NCBI RefSeq assembly: GCF_020618415.1
Contig: NZ_CP085345.1
Span: 2,294,001 to 2,358,000, forward strand
Length of the DNA stretch: 64,000 bases
Reading direction: 5' to 3'
Source of the DNA: Cupriavidus sp. MP-37
Lineage (GTDB): Bacteria > Pseudomonadota > Gammaproteobacteria > Burkholderiales > Burkholderiaceae
Shown in pieces: positions 7,968 through 16,110 of the stretch. Positions within the stretch are counted from its first letter, which is position 1; each line of letters starts with the position of its first letter. The notes beneath the pieces are model-generated. The model saw only the letters and a program-made list of their open reading frames with translations. It made no database searches and had not been told where the DNA came from. The position numbers and the translations under genes are program-made.

Positions 7968-10900
7968 CTAGGGTACGGTGGCGGTGCCCAGCGCGTAGCG
8001 CTGCAGCCGCGTGTAGAGGGTGTTGGCGGCTTCGGTCATGGCCGGGATCCAGGCAGGCGCCGCTTCGCACACGGCTTCCAGCGCCCGGCATTCCCTGACG
8101 ATGGACTGGCGCCGCACGATCATGAAGGCGCCTGCCGCGGCATGCACCCAGTGCCGCAGGCCGGCAAGGTCCTGCTGCGCAACGATGCGCGACAGCGCCG
8201 GCAGGTCTTGCCGCAGTTGTCGGCGCAGCATGCCTTCATAACGGCGGCGCGTGGCCTCCACGGCGGCGGCCGGCTCGTCCTGGTGCGCCAATGGCCCGGC
8301 ATGGGGGGCGGGTAGCGGCAGCTCGCGCAGGCAGGCTTGCAGGTCCTGCAGCGACGCGGGCTTGGCGAGGTAGCCGGCAAAGCCGCGCCGGCGCCAGTCC
8401 TGCTCGGGATCGCTGCATGCCAGCGCGCTGAAGGCTACCACCGGCAGGCCGGGCTGCCGGGCCTGCACGGCGCGCAGCAGGGCCTGGCCGTCCATTCCCG
8501 GCATATGGAGATCGGTCAGCAGCGCGTCGACACGCGTGCGCTCCAGCACCGCCAGTGCCTGCGTGCCGTTGCCCGTGACGATGGGGTGGCAGCCGAGCGC
8601 CTGCAATTGCTCGGCGATCAGGGACTGGTTCAGCGGATTGTCCTCGGCTACAAGGATCGTCATCGGCAATGCCGCGGGCGCGGGCAGCGCAGGCGTTGCG
8701 GCGCAGGGAACAGGCATCGTCGCCTCCTGCGGCTCTCCGGTAACGGCCGCCACGGCGTCGAGCAGCGCGCGATGGCTGAACGCCGAGGTTTCCACCATGC
8801 CGGGGCCGTGCTGCCGCGGGCAATGTGGGCCGTCCGCCGTCAGCCACACCACCGCAACCGCAAGCGACGCGGCGTGGCGCAGCGCATCCAGCGCCGCCGG
8901 CGCAAAGTCTTCGGTCGCGACCACGGCGGCAGGCGCGTTGCGCTGCACGCTGCCCTGTGCCGCGGGAAGGGAATCCGCTCCCTCGGTGCGCCAGCCCGCG
9001 GTCCTGAGCCACGCTTCGATCGCGGCGCCGGTGCGTGGGTCCTGCGACAGCACCAGGATATGGCCGCTGCGCGCCACGCTGAATGCCCTGGACGAGATAA
9101 GCGCCTGCCTGCCCGCATCGGCCGGCGCCAGCGGCACCGATACCGTGAACACGCTGCCCACCTCCGGCACGCTTTCCACGACGATGCTGCCGCCCATCAG
9201 CTCGCACAGCCTGGCGCAGATCGACAGCCCCAGCCCGGTGCCGCCATAGCGGCTATCGGCGGCGGCATCGCCCTGCACGAACGGCTGGAACACGCGCGCC
9301 GCCAGTGCCGGCGCCATGCCGATGCCGGAATCGCTGACGCGGCAGACCAGCCGCAGCGTGTCCTGCGCATCGGCCTGCAGTTCGCCGCTCAGCGTGATGC
9401 GGCCGCTGGCGGTGAACTTGAAGGCGTTGTTCAGCAGGTTGTTGAAGACCTGCACCAGCCGCGCCTGATCGCCCACGACTTCCGTGTCGAGCGATGGCGA
9501 CAGCTGCAGGCAGAAGCGGATCGGGCGGCCCGCCACCATGGGCGCATAGGCCAGCGCCAGGCTTTCCAGGGCCTCGACCGGACGGAACGGCGCATTGACC
9601 AGCGCCAGCTGGCCCGCATCGATCTTGGAGAAGTCCAGCACATCGTTGACGATGCGGCGCAGTGACCCGGCCGCGGTCTCGAGCGCGCGCAGCCGCGCCG
9701 CGTGCGGCGCCATGCCGCTGCTGCGCGCCAGCAGTTCCAGGTTGCCGAGCAGCGCGTGCAAGGGCGTGCGGATCTCGTGGCTCATCGCGGCAAAGAAGGT
9801 CGAGCGCACCCGCAGCATCGCTTCGGTGGCCTGCTGGGCGGCGCGCAGCTGCCGCTGCAGCGCCTCTTGCGCGGTGCAGTCCTGGACCGCGCAGAACAGC
9901 ACGGCTTCATCGCGGTAGCGCGCCGGGGCATAGGTGAGCTGGAGGAAGCGTGGTGCCGCTGCGTCAGCGCCGGAAGGCTCAGGGGCCGCGACGATGACGC
10001 TGGAGACGGAAGCGGGCCCGCCGCCGGCGTCGCACGGCGGCCGGCCCAGCGCCTCGGCCACCGCGGCGGGCAGGGGTTGGTGCGGCCGCGCGGGCAGCAG
10101 CGATGCGGCCAGCGGATTGCACGCCAGCACGGCGTAGTCGCGCTGGCGCACGATGCACAGGCCAACCGGCGTGGCGCTGACCAGCACCTGGTTCATCCGC
10201 TCGCTTTCCAGCGCGCGGCGGGCTTCGGCATGCGAGCGCCGCAGCAGGTGCCGGCTCCAGTAGCGCGCGGCGAGCACGATGGCGCCGGTCAGCAGCAGCA
10301 TGGCACCGCCGATCACCGCCAGTTCGGCCGCCAGCGCGTTGCCCAGCAGCCGGTATGGCAGGTGGTAGACCAGCAGGCCGAAGCCGGCCTGCAACGGCTG
10401 CACCAGCACGACCCCCGAGCGCGTCAGCCGCAGCGCGTTGTGCGGCAGGCCGCGGACCCGCGCGGCGAGGTCGCGCGCGTTGGCCGAGGTGAGCGTGCCG
10501 GCATGCGGCCACGCGTCGATCAGGCGGTCCGCGTGATTGAGCAGCGCCAGGCCGGCGTGGTCCGGTGGCCGCGGCAAGCCGGCCAGGAACGCCTGCACCG
10601 GCACGCAGGCGGCCACCAGCATGGTGGGTGCGTCGCCCGCATAGGCGGCGCCGGCCAGGACCATGATGGGCGTGCCATCCACCGGATCGCGCAGCGGCCC
10701 CAGCCAGACCGGCTGGTCCCGCGCCGGTACGACGTGGCCGGTGCGCTCCTGCAGCGCGCGGGTCAGCTGCGTGCGCAGGCGCGGGATCAGCGCCGGGCCG
10801 AGCGCCGGATCGAGCGCCTGCGGTGCGCGCGCGCCGGCGTCGGCGTGGCGGATCACCACCGCGCTGTCCTCGTCCAGCGAGACCGCATAGGCGCCATGGT

Positions 10901-11411
10901 CGAGGTCAAAGGCGTGCTGCGTGGCCACCGCCGCCAGGGCGATCTGCCGCAGCCGCGCGAACTGCGCCGGCAGGTCCGCGCCCCATGCCTGGCGCGTGGC
11001 GTCGGCGGCCAGCAGATGGTAGTCCTTGCGCACGGCCTCGACATGGACGCCGGCCGCGCCGGTGCGGCGCAAGGCGTCGAGGCCGGGGTCGCGCGACGGG
11101 ACAGCGGAGGCGGCCGGGGCGCCGGGGGCGGAAAGATGGTAGCGGATGCCCAGCGCGGTCCGGCGCACGAACGACGCTTCGTTCTGCAGCCGCTGCGACA
11201 CCGTGCCGACATAGTGCGCAACCTGGCTGCGGCGGTAATCGAGGTGCTGGTCCGCCGCCAGCCCTGCCAGCAGCGTGCCGGCGCCCAGCACGATGGCGAC
11301 CAGCGCCGCGATGGTCGCCGAGTACAGGTGTTGCTGGCGGCGGGCGTGGTCGGCCAGCGCATCGAAGGTGCTGGCCAGGGTGTCGCGGGTGCTGTCGAGG
11401 GCTTGCTGCAT
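7968..11411 (-). CDS. Hybrid sensor histidine kinase with receiver and Hpt domains
   Basis: 1147 residues. Membrane helices at about 32-54 and 362-382 enclose a periplasmic sensor of about 300 residues with no recognised fold. A PAS-like linker (400-520) leads to a HisKA domain with phospho-accepting His545 (SHEIRTPLHALLG) and an ATPase domain (N-box near 657, DSGIG at 694, GTGLGLSI near 723). Residues 783-870 look like a receiver fold without an aspartate acceptor. A true receiver (917-1030) has Asp967, and an Hpt domain has His1090 (HAAAG). This is the BvgS/EvgS-type His-Asp-His relay. It lies 19 bases downstream of its partner regulator gene, in one operon. Confidence 0.9.
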   Translation of the reverse strand: MQQALDSTRDTLASTFDALADHARRQQHLYSATIAALVAIVLGAGTLLAGLAADQHLDYRRSQVAHYVGTVSQRLQNEASFVRRTALGIRYHLSAPGAPAASAVPSRDPGLDALRRTGAAGVHVEAVRKDYHLLAADATRQAWGADLPAQFARLRQIALAAVATQHAFDLDHGAYAVSLDEDSAVVIRHADAGARAPQALDPALGPALIPRLRTQLTRALQERTGHVVPARDQPVWLGPLRDPVDGTPIMVLAGAAYAGDAPTMLVAACVPVQAFLAGLPRPPDHAGLALLNHADRLIDAWPHAGTLTSANARDLAARVRGLPHNALRLTRSGVVLVQPLQAGFGLLVYHLPYRLLGNALAAELAVIGGAMLLLTGAIVLAARYWSRHLLRRSHAEARRALESERMNQVLVSATPVGLCIVRQRDYAVLACNPLAASLLPARPHQPLPAAVAEALGRPPCDAGGGPASVSSVIVAAPEPSGADAAAPRFLQLTYAPARYRDEAVLFCAVQDCTAQEALQRQLRAAQQATEAMLRVRSTFFAAMSHEIRTPLHALLGNLELLARSSGMAPHAARLRALETAAGSLRRIVNDVLDFSKIDAGQLALVNAPFRPVEALESLALAYAPMVAGRPIRFCLQLSPSLDTEVVGDQARLVQVFNNLLNNAFKFTASGRITLSGELQADAQDTLRLVCRVSDSGIGMAPALAARVFQPFVQGDAAADSRYGGTGLGLSICARLCELMGGSIVVESVPEVGSVFTVSVPLAPADAGRQALISSRAFSVARSGHILVLSQDPRTGAAIEAWLRTAGWRTEGADSLPAAQGSVQRNAPAAVVATEDFAPAALDALRHAASLAVAVVWLTADGPHCPRQHGPGMVETSAFSHRALLDAVAAVTGEPQEATMPVPCAATPALPAPAALPMTILVAEDNPLNQSLIAEQLQALGCHPIVTGNGTQALAVLERTRVDALLTDLHMPGMDGQALLRAVQARQPGLPVVAFSALACSDPEQDWRRRGFAGYLAKPASLQDLQACLRELPLPAPHAGPLAHQDEPAAAVEATRRRYEGMLRRQLRQDLPALSRIVAQQDLAGLRHWVHAAAGAFMIVRRQSIVRECRALEAVCEAAPAWIPAMTEAANTLYTRLQRYALGTATVP

Positions 11412-11430
11412 GGTCGCGCGCCGGTGAAGG

Positions 11431-12078
11431 TCAGATCAACCCGCTTTCATAGGCGTAGCGGATCAGGCCGGTGTTGGTATGCACCCCCAGCTTGCGCATG
11501 GCCACGGTCTTCTGGCTGGAGATGGTGCTGACCGAGCGGCCCAGCTTGGCGGCGATCTCGGTCAGCTGCGCGCCCTGCGCATAGAGGCGGATGACCTCGA
11601 GCTCGCGCTGGGTCGGCTCGCGGGCGGGCGTGCCGGCCAGTGCCGCGCGCTGCAGCGCTGCCTGCACCGCGGGCGAGCAGAAGCAGCCCCGGCCGAACGC
11701 AGCGTGGGCGCACGCGCGCACCACTTCCTCGAGCGGGTCTTCCTTGCTGACGAAACCGCGTACGCCCAGCTTCATGGCGCGGCGCACGATGGCGGCGTTG
11801 GCGCGGGCGCTGATTACCACCACGCGCGTCGCGGGATGGCGCCGCGCCAGGCGGCTGAGCAGGTTGAAGCCGTCCAGCGAGGCATCGGCGTGGCCCATGC
11901 AGAAATCGGTGATGGCGATATCGGCGGGATCGCGCGCCAGCGTACCCAGCAGCTCGGTGCCGTTGCGGCATTCGCCGCTGATCCGGACGCGCGCGCTGCG
12001 CTGCAGGCAGTCGCGCAGCGCGGCCACTGCCAGTGGATGGTCGTCGGCCAGGGCAACGCGCAGGATTCGGTCGTTCAT
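11431..12078 (-). CDS. NarL/FixJ-family response regulator
   Basis: 215 residues from the ATG at 12078, preceded by CGGAG; a TTG six bases upstream is less likely. The receiver has acidic residues Asp12 and Asp13, acceptor Asp58 (AITDFCMG) and a lysine in GFVSKED. The C-terminal LuxR-type helix-turn-helix spans about 150-205 (LTEIAAKLGRSVSTISSQK). The arrangement with a multi-step kinase just downstream is that of BvgA/BvgS and EvgA/EvgS. It should be phosphorylated by the kinase's Hpt histidine. Inverted half-sites 70-110 bases upstream may be its own operator. Confidence 0.9.
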   Translation of the reverse strand: MNDRILRVALADDHPLAVAALRDCLQRSARVRISGECRNGTELLGTLARDPADIAITDFCMGHADASLDGFNLLSRLARRHPATRVVVISARANAAIVRRAMKLGVRGFVSKEDPLEEVVRACAHAAFGRGCFCSPAVQAALQRAALAGTPAREPTQRELEVIRLYAQGAQLTEIAAKLGRSVSTISSQKTVAMRKLGVHTNTGLIRYAYESGLI

Positions 12079-12145
12079 GGGCAATCTCCGGGTGGGACGG
12101 CAACCGGTTTGGTGCCGGTGGCGCCGTGCGGTGGCGTCATCACAA

Positions 12146-12188
12146 GACTCGGATTCTGGCCAGATTCCGAGTCTCGCTGAATCGGAAT
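12146..12188. promoter_or_regulatory. Array of inverted half-sites upstream of the response-regulator gene
   Basis: Three copies of a 7-base half-site lie in alternating orientation: TCGGATT at 12149-12155, ATTCCGA at 12164-12170 and TCGGAAT at 12182-12188, spaced 8 and 11 bases. The first two sit in a 28-base near-perfect palindrome (12146-12173) centred on TGGCCA. It lies 70-110 bases before the regulator start. An operator for the NarL-type regulator or another dimeric protein is likely. Confidence 0.55.
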
Positions 12189-12411
12189 TCCGCTAGTTCG
12201 TCGAACCCGGCGGCGCGCGAAAGTGGCTGGATCCGGCCAATGCCATGACATGTCTGGATGATCGGCGCCATGCCGCGCCGGCTTGACCCGGGTTTGCGCA
12301 GGTTCCCGCCGCTTGTCTGGCGATACACCCATTGCGGGAGATCAATGCACGGCAAAGTGCCGCTGCCGCGACATCGCCGGTGACTTCGCCGGCGGCGCGG
12401 AATTTTGGCGC

Positions 12412-12439
12412 TTGGCGGACCGGACCGCTGTCCTAGAAT
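12412..12439 (+). promoter_or_regulatory. Candidate sigma-70 promoter for the FmdB-family gene
   Basis: TTGGCG (12412-12417) and TAGAAT (12434-12439) are 16 bases apart, about 48 bases before the FmdB start. Only the pattern supports it. Confidence 0.45.
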
Positions 12440-12486
12440 GAAGCTGACACGCGCCCCGCGGCGTGTGCACCGCGTGGGGGAACGCC

Positions 12487-12651
12487 ATGCCTGTCTATCA
12501 ATACCGCTGCGAGAAGTGCGGCCACGTGTTCGAAAAAACCGAACATCTCGCGGAACACGCCTCTGCCCATCCACCGTGCCCGAATTGCGGCAGCCAGTCC
12601 GTCCAGCACGCGCCGGCCCCGTTCGTGGCGGTGACCCAGCGCAAGAGCTGA
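12487..12651 (+). CDS. FmdB-family zinc-ribbon protein
   Basis: 54 residues. It opens MPVYQYRCEKCGHVFE, the FmdB family signature, with four zinc ligands Cys8, Cys11, Cys31 and Cys34. The FmdB family is small and of poorly defined, possibly regulatory, function. The start at 12487 is the family start; a longer frame from 12463 adds eight unrelated residues. It stands alone between the phosphorelay and an unknown small gene. Confidence 0.88.
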   Translation: MPVYQYRCEKCGHVFEKTEHLAEHASAHPPCPNCGSQSVQHAPAPFVAVTQRKS

Positions 12652-12795
12652 GTCCCGAACAACAAGATCCCAGCAGGATGCGGACGCGCCGCCGGCCGGA
12701 TGCCGGGGCGCGTCCTGCTTCATGCGTGGCGCCTTCAGTGCCACGCGCGTTCGCGCTGCGCGCAAGCGGCGATCTCAACCTTGACGGAGGATGCC

Positions 12796-13050
12796 ATGGC
12801 AACGAGACCGTTCACTGAATTTCCCGCCGACGAGCAGCAGCAGGTCCTGGACGCATGCAGGCATGTCGGGCTGGCGGCGGAGATGTTCGACATCAGCGAC
12901 GAGCGCGACGGCGACGGCGCGCGGCGCGTCAGCGTACGCCGGGTCGGCACCGACAAGACCAGCGTCTATGAGGCCGGCGCCGGAACCCCCTGGATGGAAG
13001 AGTTCGAGAGCGACCTGGAGTGCGGCCTGTACGGGCCGGTCACGGTCTAG
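12796..13050 (+). CDS. Hypothetical protein, 84 residues
   Basis: Small acidic soluble protein, not recognised. It starts MATRPFTEFPADEQQQVLDA and ends DLECGLYGPVTV; GACGGAGG precedes the ATG well. An ATG at 12791 is in another frame. It ends 17 bases before the end of the convergent BLUF gene. Third-position GC is like its neighbours, which supports a real gene. No signal peptide or membrane segment. Confidence 0.7.
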   Translation: MATRPFTEFPADEQQQVLDACRHVGLAAEMFDISDERDGDGARRVSVRRVGTDKTSVYEAGAGTPWMEEFESDLECGLYGPVTV

Positions 13051-13067
13051 CGGTGTGCCGGCGCGGC

Positions 13068-13511
13068 TCAGTGCCGTCCGCGCTCGCCGGTGCGCGACAC
13101 CACCGATGCGCCGGCGATCAGCTCCTTGAGCAGCGCCAGCGAGGCCGCGCCGCCGGTGCGGTAGGGGTCCAGCTCGGCGCGCGCCGAGAACTTGAGCAGG
13201 GTGGCGGTGTTGAGCCGCGCCGCATTGACCTGCCCCATGGCCCAGCCGGCAAAGTCACGCGTGCAGGTTTCCTCGAAATGCAGCAGGGTCACGTCGTGGT
13301 GGCGCGGGTCGCGCGCAATCGACTGGAACAGCTGCGACACCTCCTGCCTGTCGCCTTCCAGCGCCTGCAGGAAGATGCCGTTGCCATGGCACAGCACCCC
13401 GGTGATGCCGTGGCGCGGATTGCGTTCCAGGCTGGTGGCCAGGATGGCGTCGAGCAGCGCGGCATCGATGGCCTGGCGGGCACGGCTGGCATAGAGCAGG
13501 CGGACTAGCAT
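13068..13511 (-). CDS. BLUF-domain blue-light photoreceptor protein
   Basis: 147 residues, nearly all one BLUF domain. The residues that hold and tune flavin in AppA-type domains are present: Tyr7 (LLYASRA), Asn31 (RNPRHGITG), Gln49 (FLQALEG), Trp90 and Met92 (FAGWAM). The start at 13511 is fixed by the domain edge. The remaining 50 residues carry no output domain, so it is a short BLUF protein that would act by protein contact. It lies 38 bases downstream of folE in the same direction, so it is probably co-transcribed with GTP cyclohydrolase I. Confidence 0.9.
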   Translation of the reverse strand: MLVRLLYASRARQAIDAALLDAILATSLERNPRHGITGVLCHGNGIFLQALEGDRQEVSQLFQSIARDPRHHDVTLLHFEETCTRDFAGWAMGQVNAARLNTATLLKFSARAELDPYRTGGAASLALLKELIAGASVVSRTGERGRH

Positions 13512-13549
13512 GGTCGTGGCGCTCCGTGGTGGCGGCGGGGCCCGGGCGG

Positions 13550-14296
13550 CTAGCCGCGGTTGTGGTTCAGCAGCGTGAGGAATTCGCGGCGCAGGCTGTC
13601 GTCCTTCAGAAACGAGCCGCGCATCACGCTGTTGGTCATCTTGGCGTCGGTGTCGCGCACGCCGCGCCAGTGCATGCAGAAGTGCTCGGCCTCCATCACG
13701 ATGGCGAGGCCGTCGGGACTCATCTTTTCCTGCAGCAGGTCGGCCACCTGCGCCACCGCCTCTTCCTGGATCTGCGGCCGGCACATGATCCATTCGGCCA
13801 GGCGCGCGTACTTGGACAGCCCGATCAAATTGGAATGCTGGTTCGGCATCACCCCGATCCACAGCTTGCCGATGATGGGGCACAGGTGGTGCGAGCAGGC
13901 GCTGCGCACGCGCAGCGGGCCCACGATCATCAGTTCGTTGAGCTGGCCGACGTTGGGGAATTCCGTCACCGGCGGGGCCTTGGCATAGCGGCCGGCAAAG
14001 ATTTCCTTCAGGTACATCTTGGCCACGCGGCGCGCGGTTTCCTGGGTGTTGTGGTCGTTGTCGACGTCGATCACCAGGGCCCGCAGCACGTCCTGCAGCC
14101 GGGCCTGGACTTCGGCCTGCAGTTGTTCCATTTCGCCGGGCTCGATGTAGCGGGCGATATTGTCGTTGGCGTGGAAGCGCTCCTGCGCGGCTTCCAGCCG
14201 CGCGCGGATGCGGGCCGAGACGCTGCCGGCGGGATGGCTGGCACCTTCGCCGGCGTGGCTGTCCTGTGCGCGGTGCACGGCGTCCTTGCTGGTCAT
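13550..14296 (-). CDS. folE: GTP cyclohydrolase I
   Basis: 248 residues; the enzyme converts GTP to 7,8-dihydroneopterin triphosphate, the first step to tetrahydrofolate. The zinc ligands are Cys134 and His137 (SACSHH) and Cys207 (EHFCMHWRG), and the core segment GLSKYARLAEW is intact. The N-terminal 45 residues are longer than in the short enterobacterial enzyme and low in complexity. The start is the ATG at 14296; frames reaching further upstream are not coding. A good promoter lies just upstream, and a BLUF gene follows. Confidence 0.93.
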   Translation of the reverse strand: MTSKDAVHRAQDSHAGEGASHPAGSVSARIRARLEAAQERFHANDNIARYIEPGEMEQLQAEVQARLQDVLRALVIDVDNDHNTQETARRVAKMYLKEIFAGRYAKAPPVTEFPNVGQLNELMIVGPLRVRSACSHHLCPIIGKLWIGVMPNQHSNLIGLSKYARLAEWIMCRPQIQEEAVAQVADLLQEKMSPDGLAIVMEAEHFCMHWRGVRDTDAKMTNSVMRGSFLKDDSLRREFLTLLNHNRG

Positions 14297-14789
14297 GGAT
14301 GGGCTTGGTGATGGCGTGAATGGCGGCGCAGCGGGTGTGCCGGATTCACTATATGGCAGATGCGGTGGCCTCACAACCGCGTGGCCGCCGGAAAAGCGGG
14401 TTGCGGTGGGCCGGATACGCCACAACCGAAGCGCTTTCGATGAAGAGTTCGTGACATCGCTCAAGCCCGCCACGCACGGCGCCGACAAGCCCACATAATG
14501 TCTGAACAACGCCAGGCAGCCCGTTGCAGGCTGCCGGCACCCCGGCCGCTGCCATGCGCGGCCTGACGCCTTGTCGGGATCCTCCTCATCATGCCGATCG
14601 CCTTTCCGTGCAGCAGCCTGATGTTGCTCCATGTGGTGACAGTGCCGGTACCGGCCACGCCGGTGGAGACCGGCGTCGCGGAACACCATGCCAGCGCCGT
14701 GCGCCACGGTGTGGCCGGGCTGCGCCGGCCACTGTCGCCGGCGCCGCGCAACCCCGCGGCCGGCGTGCGCGCCAGCGGCTGACTAGCGC
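14297..14789. other. Gene-free stretch between folE and the ArsB-like gene
   Basis: Apart from the folE promoter nothing is recognised. A 63-residue plus-strand frame at 14591-14782 has a weak start and no family character, so it is not called. Confidence 0.6.
14348..14376 (-). promoter_or_regulatory. Sigma-70-type promoter for folE-BLUF
   Basis: On the minus strand TTGTGA and TATAGT are 17 bases apart, about 50 bases before the folE start. It is one of the cleanest promoter patterns in the window. Confidence 0.6.
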
Positions 14790-16046
14790 CTATAGCAACA
14801 GCAGCGCCAGCGCCGGCAGCATTGCCGCCGGCATCACCACGGCACCCACGCGCAGGAACTGGCCGGCGCTGACCATATGCCCCTCGCGCCGCAGCGCGGT
14901 GAGCCACAGCAGCGTGGCAAGCGAGCCGGTGACCGACAGGTTGGGCCCAAGGTCGATGCCGACCAGCACCGCGCCGCTGACCGCGTGCGAGGCCTGCCCG
15001 GCCGCCAGCGCCGACGCCGAGATCAGTCCGGCCGGCAGGTTGTTGACGACATTGCCGGCCAGCGCCACTACCGCGCCCACGCCCAGCAGCGCCAGTGCGC
15101 CGCCGTCGCGCGAGGCCGCCGCGACGGCGTCGGCAAGATGGCGGATCACCACGGTCTGCTCCAGCGCCGCCACCAGCACGAACAGGCCGGCCACCATCGG
15201 CAGCACGCCCCATGACACCTCGCGCAGCGCCGGCCACAGCAGTTCGCGGCGGGTGGCGCAAACCAGCAGCAGCGTGGCCACGCCCGCGGCGCAGGTGGGC
15301 CAGCCCAGCGCGTTGCCGCGCACCGAGGCCACCAGCAGCACCAGCCCGGTCAGCACGATCCCCAGCGCGCTCAGCCATGCCTGCCGCGACAGCGGCGGCA
15401 CCGGCACGTCATCGGCAATGGCTTCGGCCAGCGCCGCGCGCTGGGTCCACCACAGCGCCGCCAGCGTGGCCACGATCGCGGCCAGCGACGGCAGCGCGAA
15501 ACTCGCCAGCCAGCCGGCCAGCGGCGGCATGCGCTCGCCGAAGATCACCAGGTTGGCCGGGTTGGAGATCGGCAGCACGAAGCTGGCGGCGTTGGCGATA
15601 AAGGCGCAGGCGTACAGGTAGGGCAGCGGCTGGCGCACGCGCGCGGCGCGGGTGGCGGCCAGCACCGCGGGCGTCAGCACCACGGCGGTGGCGTCGTTGG
15701 ACATAAAGGCCGTCACCAGGGTGCCGAAGCCGTAGACCAGCAGAAACAGCCGCGTCGCCGAGCCGCGCGCCTGCCGCACCGCCAGCGCGGCAACGTGGTC
15801 GAACAGGCCGGTCTTGCGGGCCAGTTCCGAGATCAGCATCATGCCGGCCAGGAACAGGTACACGTCGTAGCCGCGCAGCACCGCGGCGAATGCCTCGGGC
15901 AGCGCCATCAGGCCGGTGGCGCATAGCAGCAGGGCGCCGCTGGCAGCCCAGAAGGCTTCCGGCAGGCGGAACGGGCGGAACAGGACGCCGACGGTGGTCA
16001 GCGCGGCGACCGACCAGATCAGCAGCGGGCTGTGGCTGGAAAACAT
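14790..16046 (-). CDS. ArsB/SLC13-type anion permease
   Basis: 418 residues, about 11 membrane helices. The start at 16046 (MFSSHSPLLIW) gives the usual N-terminal helix; the longer frame upstream is low-complexity. Ion-transporter superfamily marks are FLAGMMLISELARKTGLFDH, FMSNDATAVVLTPAVLAA, and the second inverted-repeat copy VVNNLPAGLISA with VGIDLGPNLSVTGSLATLLW. ArsB exports arsenite; relatives move other anions. No arsR or arsC is adjacent, so arsenite specificity is not supported by context. It lies 64 bases downstream of the penicillin-binding protein gene. Confidence 0.8.
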   Translation of the reverse strand: MFSSHSPLLIWSVAALTTVGVLFRPFRLPEAFWAASGALLLCATGLMALPEAFAAVLRGYDVYLFLAGMMLISELARKTGLFDHVAALAVRQARGSATRLFLLVYGFGTLVTAFMSNDATAVVLTPAVLAATRAARVRQPLPYLYACAFIANAASFVLPISNPANLVIFGERMPPLAGWLASFALPSLAAIVATLAALWWTQRAALAEAIADDVPVPPLSRQAWLSALGIVLTGLVLLVASVRGNALGWPTCAAGVATLLLVCATRRELLWPALREVSWGVLPMVAGLFVLVAALEQTVVIRHLADAVAAASRDGGALALLGVGAVVALAGNVVNNLPAGLISASALAAGQASHAVSGAVLVGIDLGPNLSVTGSLATLLWLTALRREGHMVSAGQFLRVGAVVMPAAMLPALALLLL

Positions 16047-16063
16047 CGGATGTGGCAGGAAAG

Positions 16064-16104
16064 TGTTGAAGCGCGTTGAAGCGTTGTTGAAGCGCGTTGA
16101 AGCG
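16064..16104. repeat. Short direct repeats of GTTGAAGC
   Basis: Four near-tandem copies of GTTGAAGC(G) occupy most of the 64-base gap between the penicillin-binding protein stop and the permease start. Confidence 0.7.
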
Positions 16105-16110
16105 GCAAGT

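Larger units (their letters stand above)
12079..12486. other. Divergent intergenic region between response regulator and FmdB gene
   Basis: No gene is supported here. It holds the inverted half-site array near the regulator and a promoter-like pair near the FmdB gene; the middle (about 12190-12410) shows nothing recognisable. Confidence 0.7.

Noticed and set aside
14591..14782. A 63-residue plus-strand frame between folE and the ArsB-like gene
   Set aside because: Weak start context, low-complexity Pro/Ala end, no recognisable domain.
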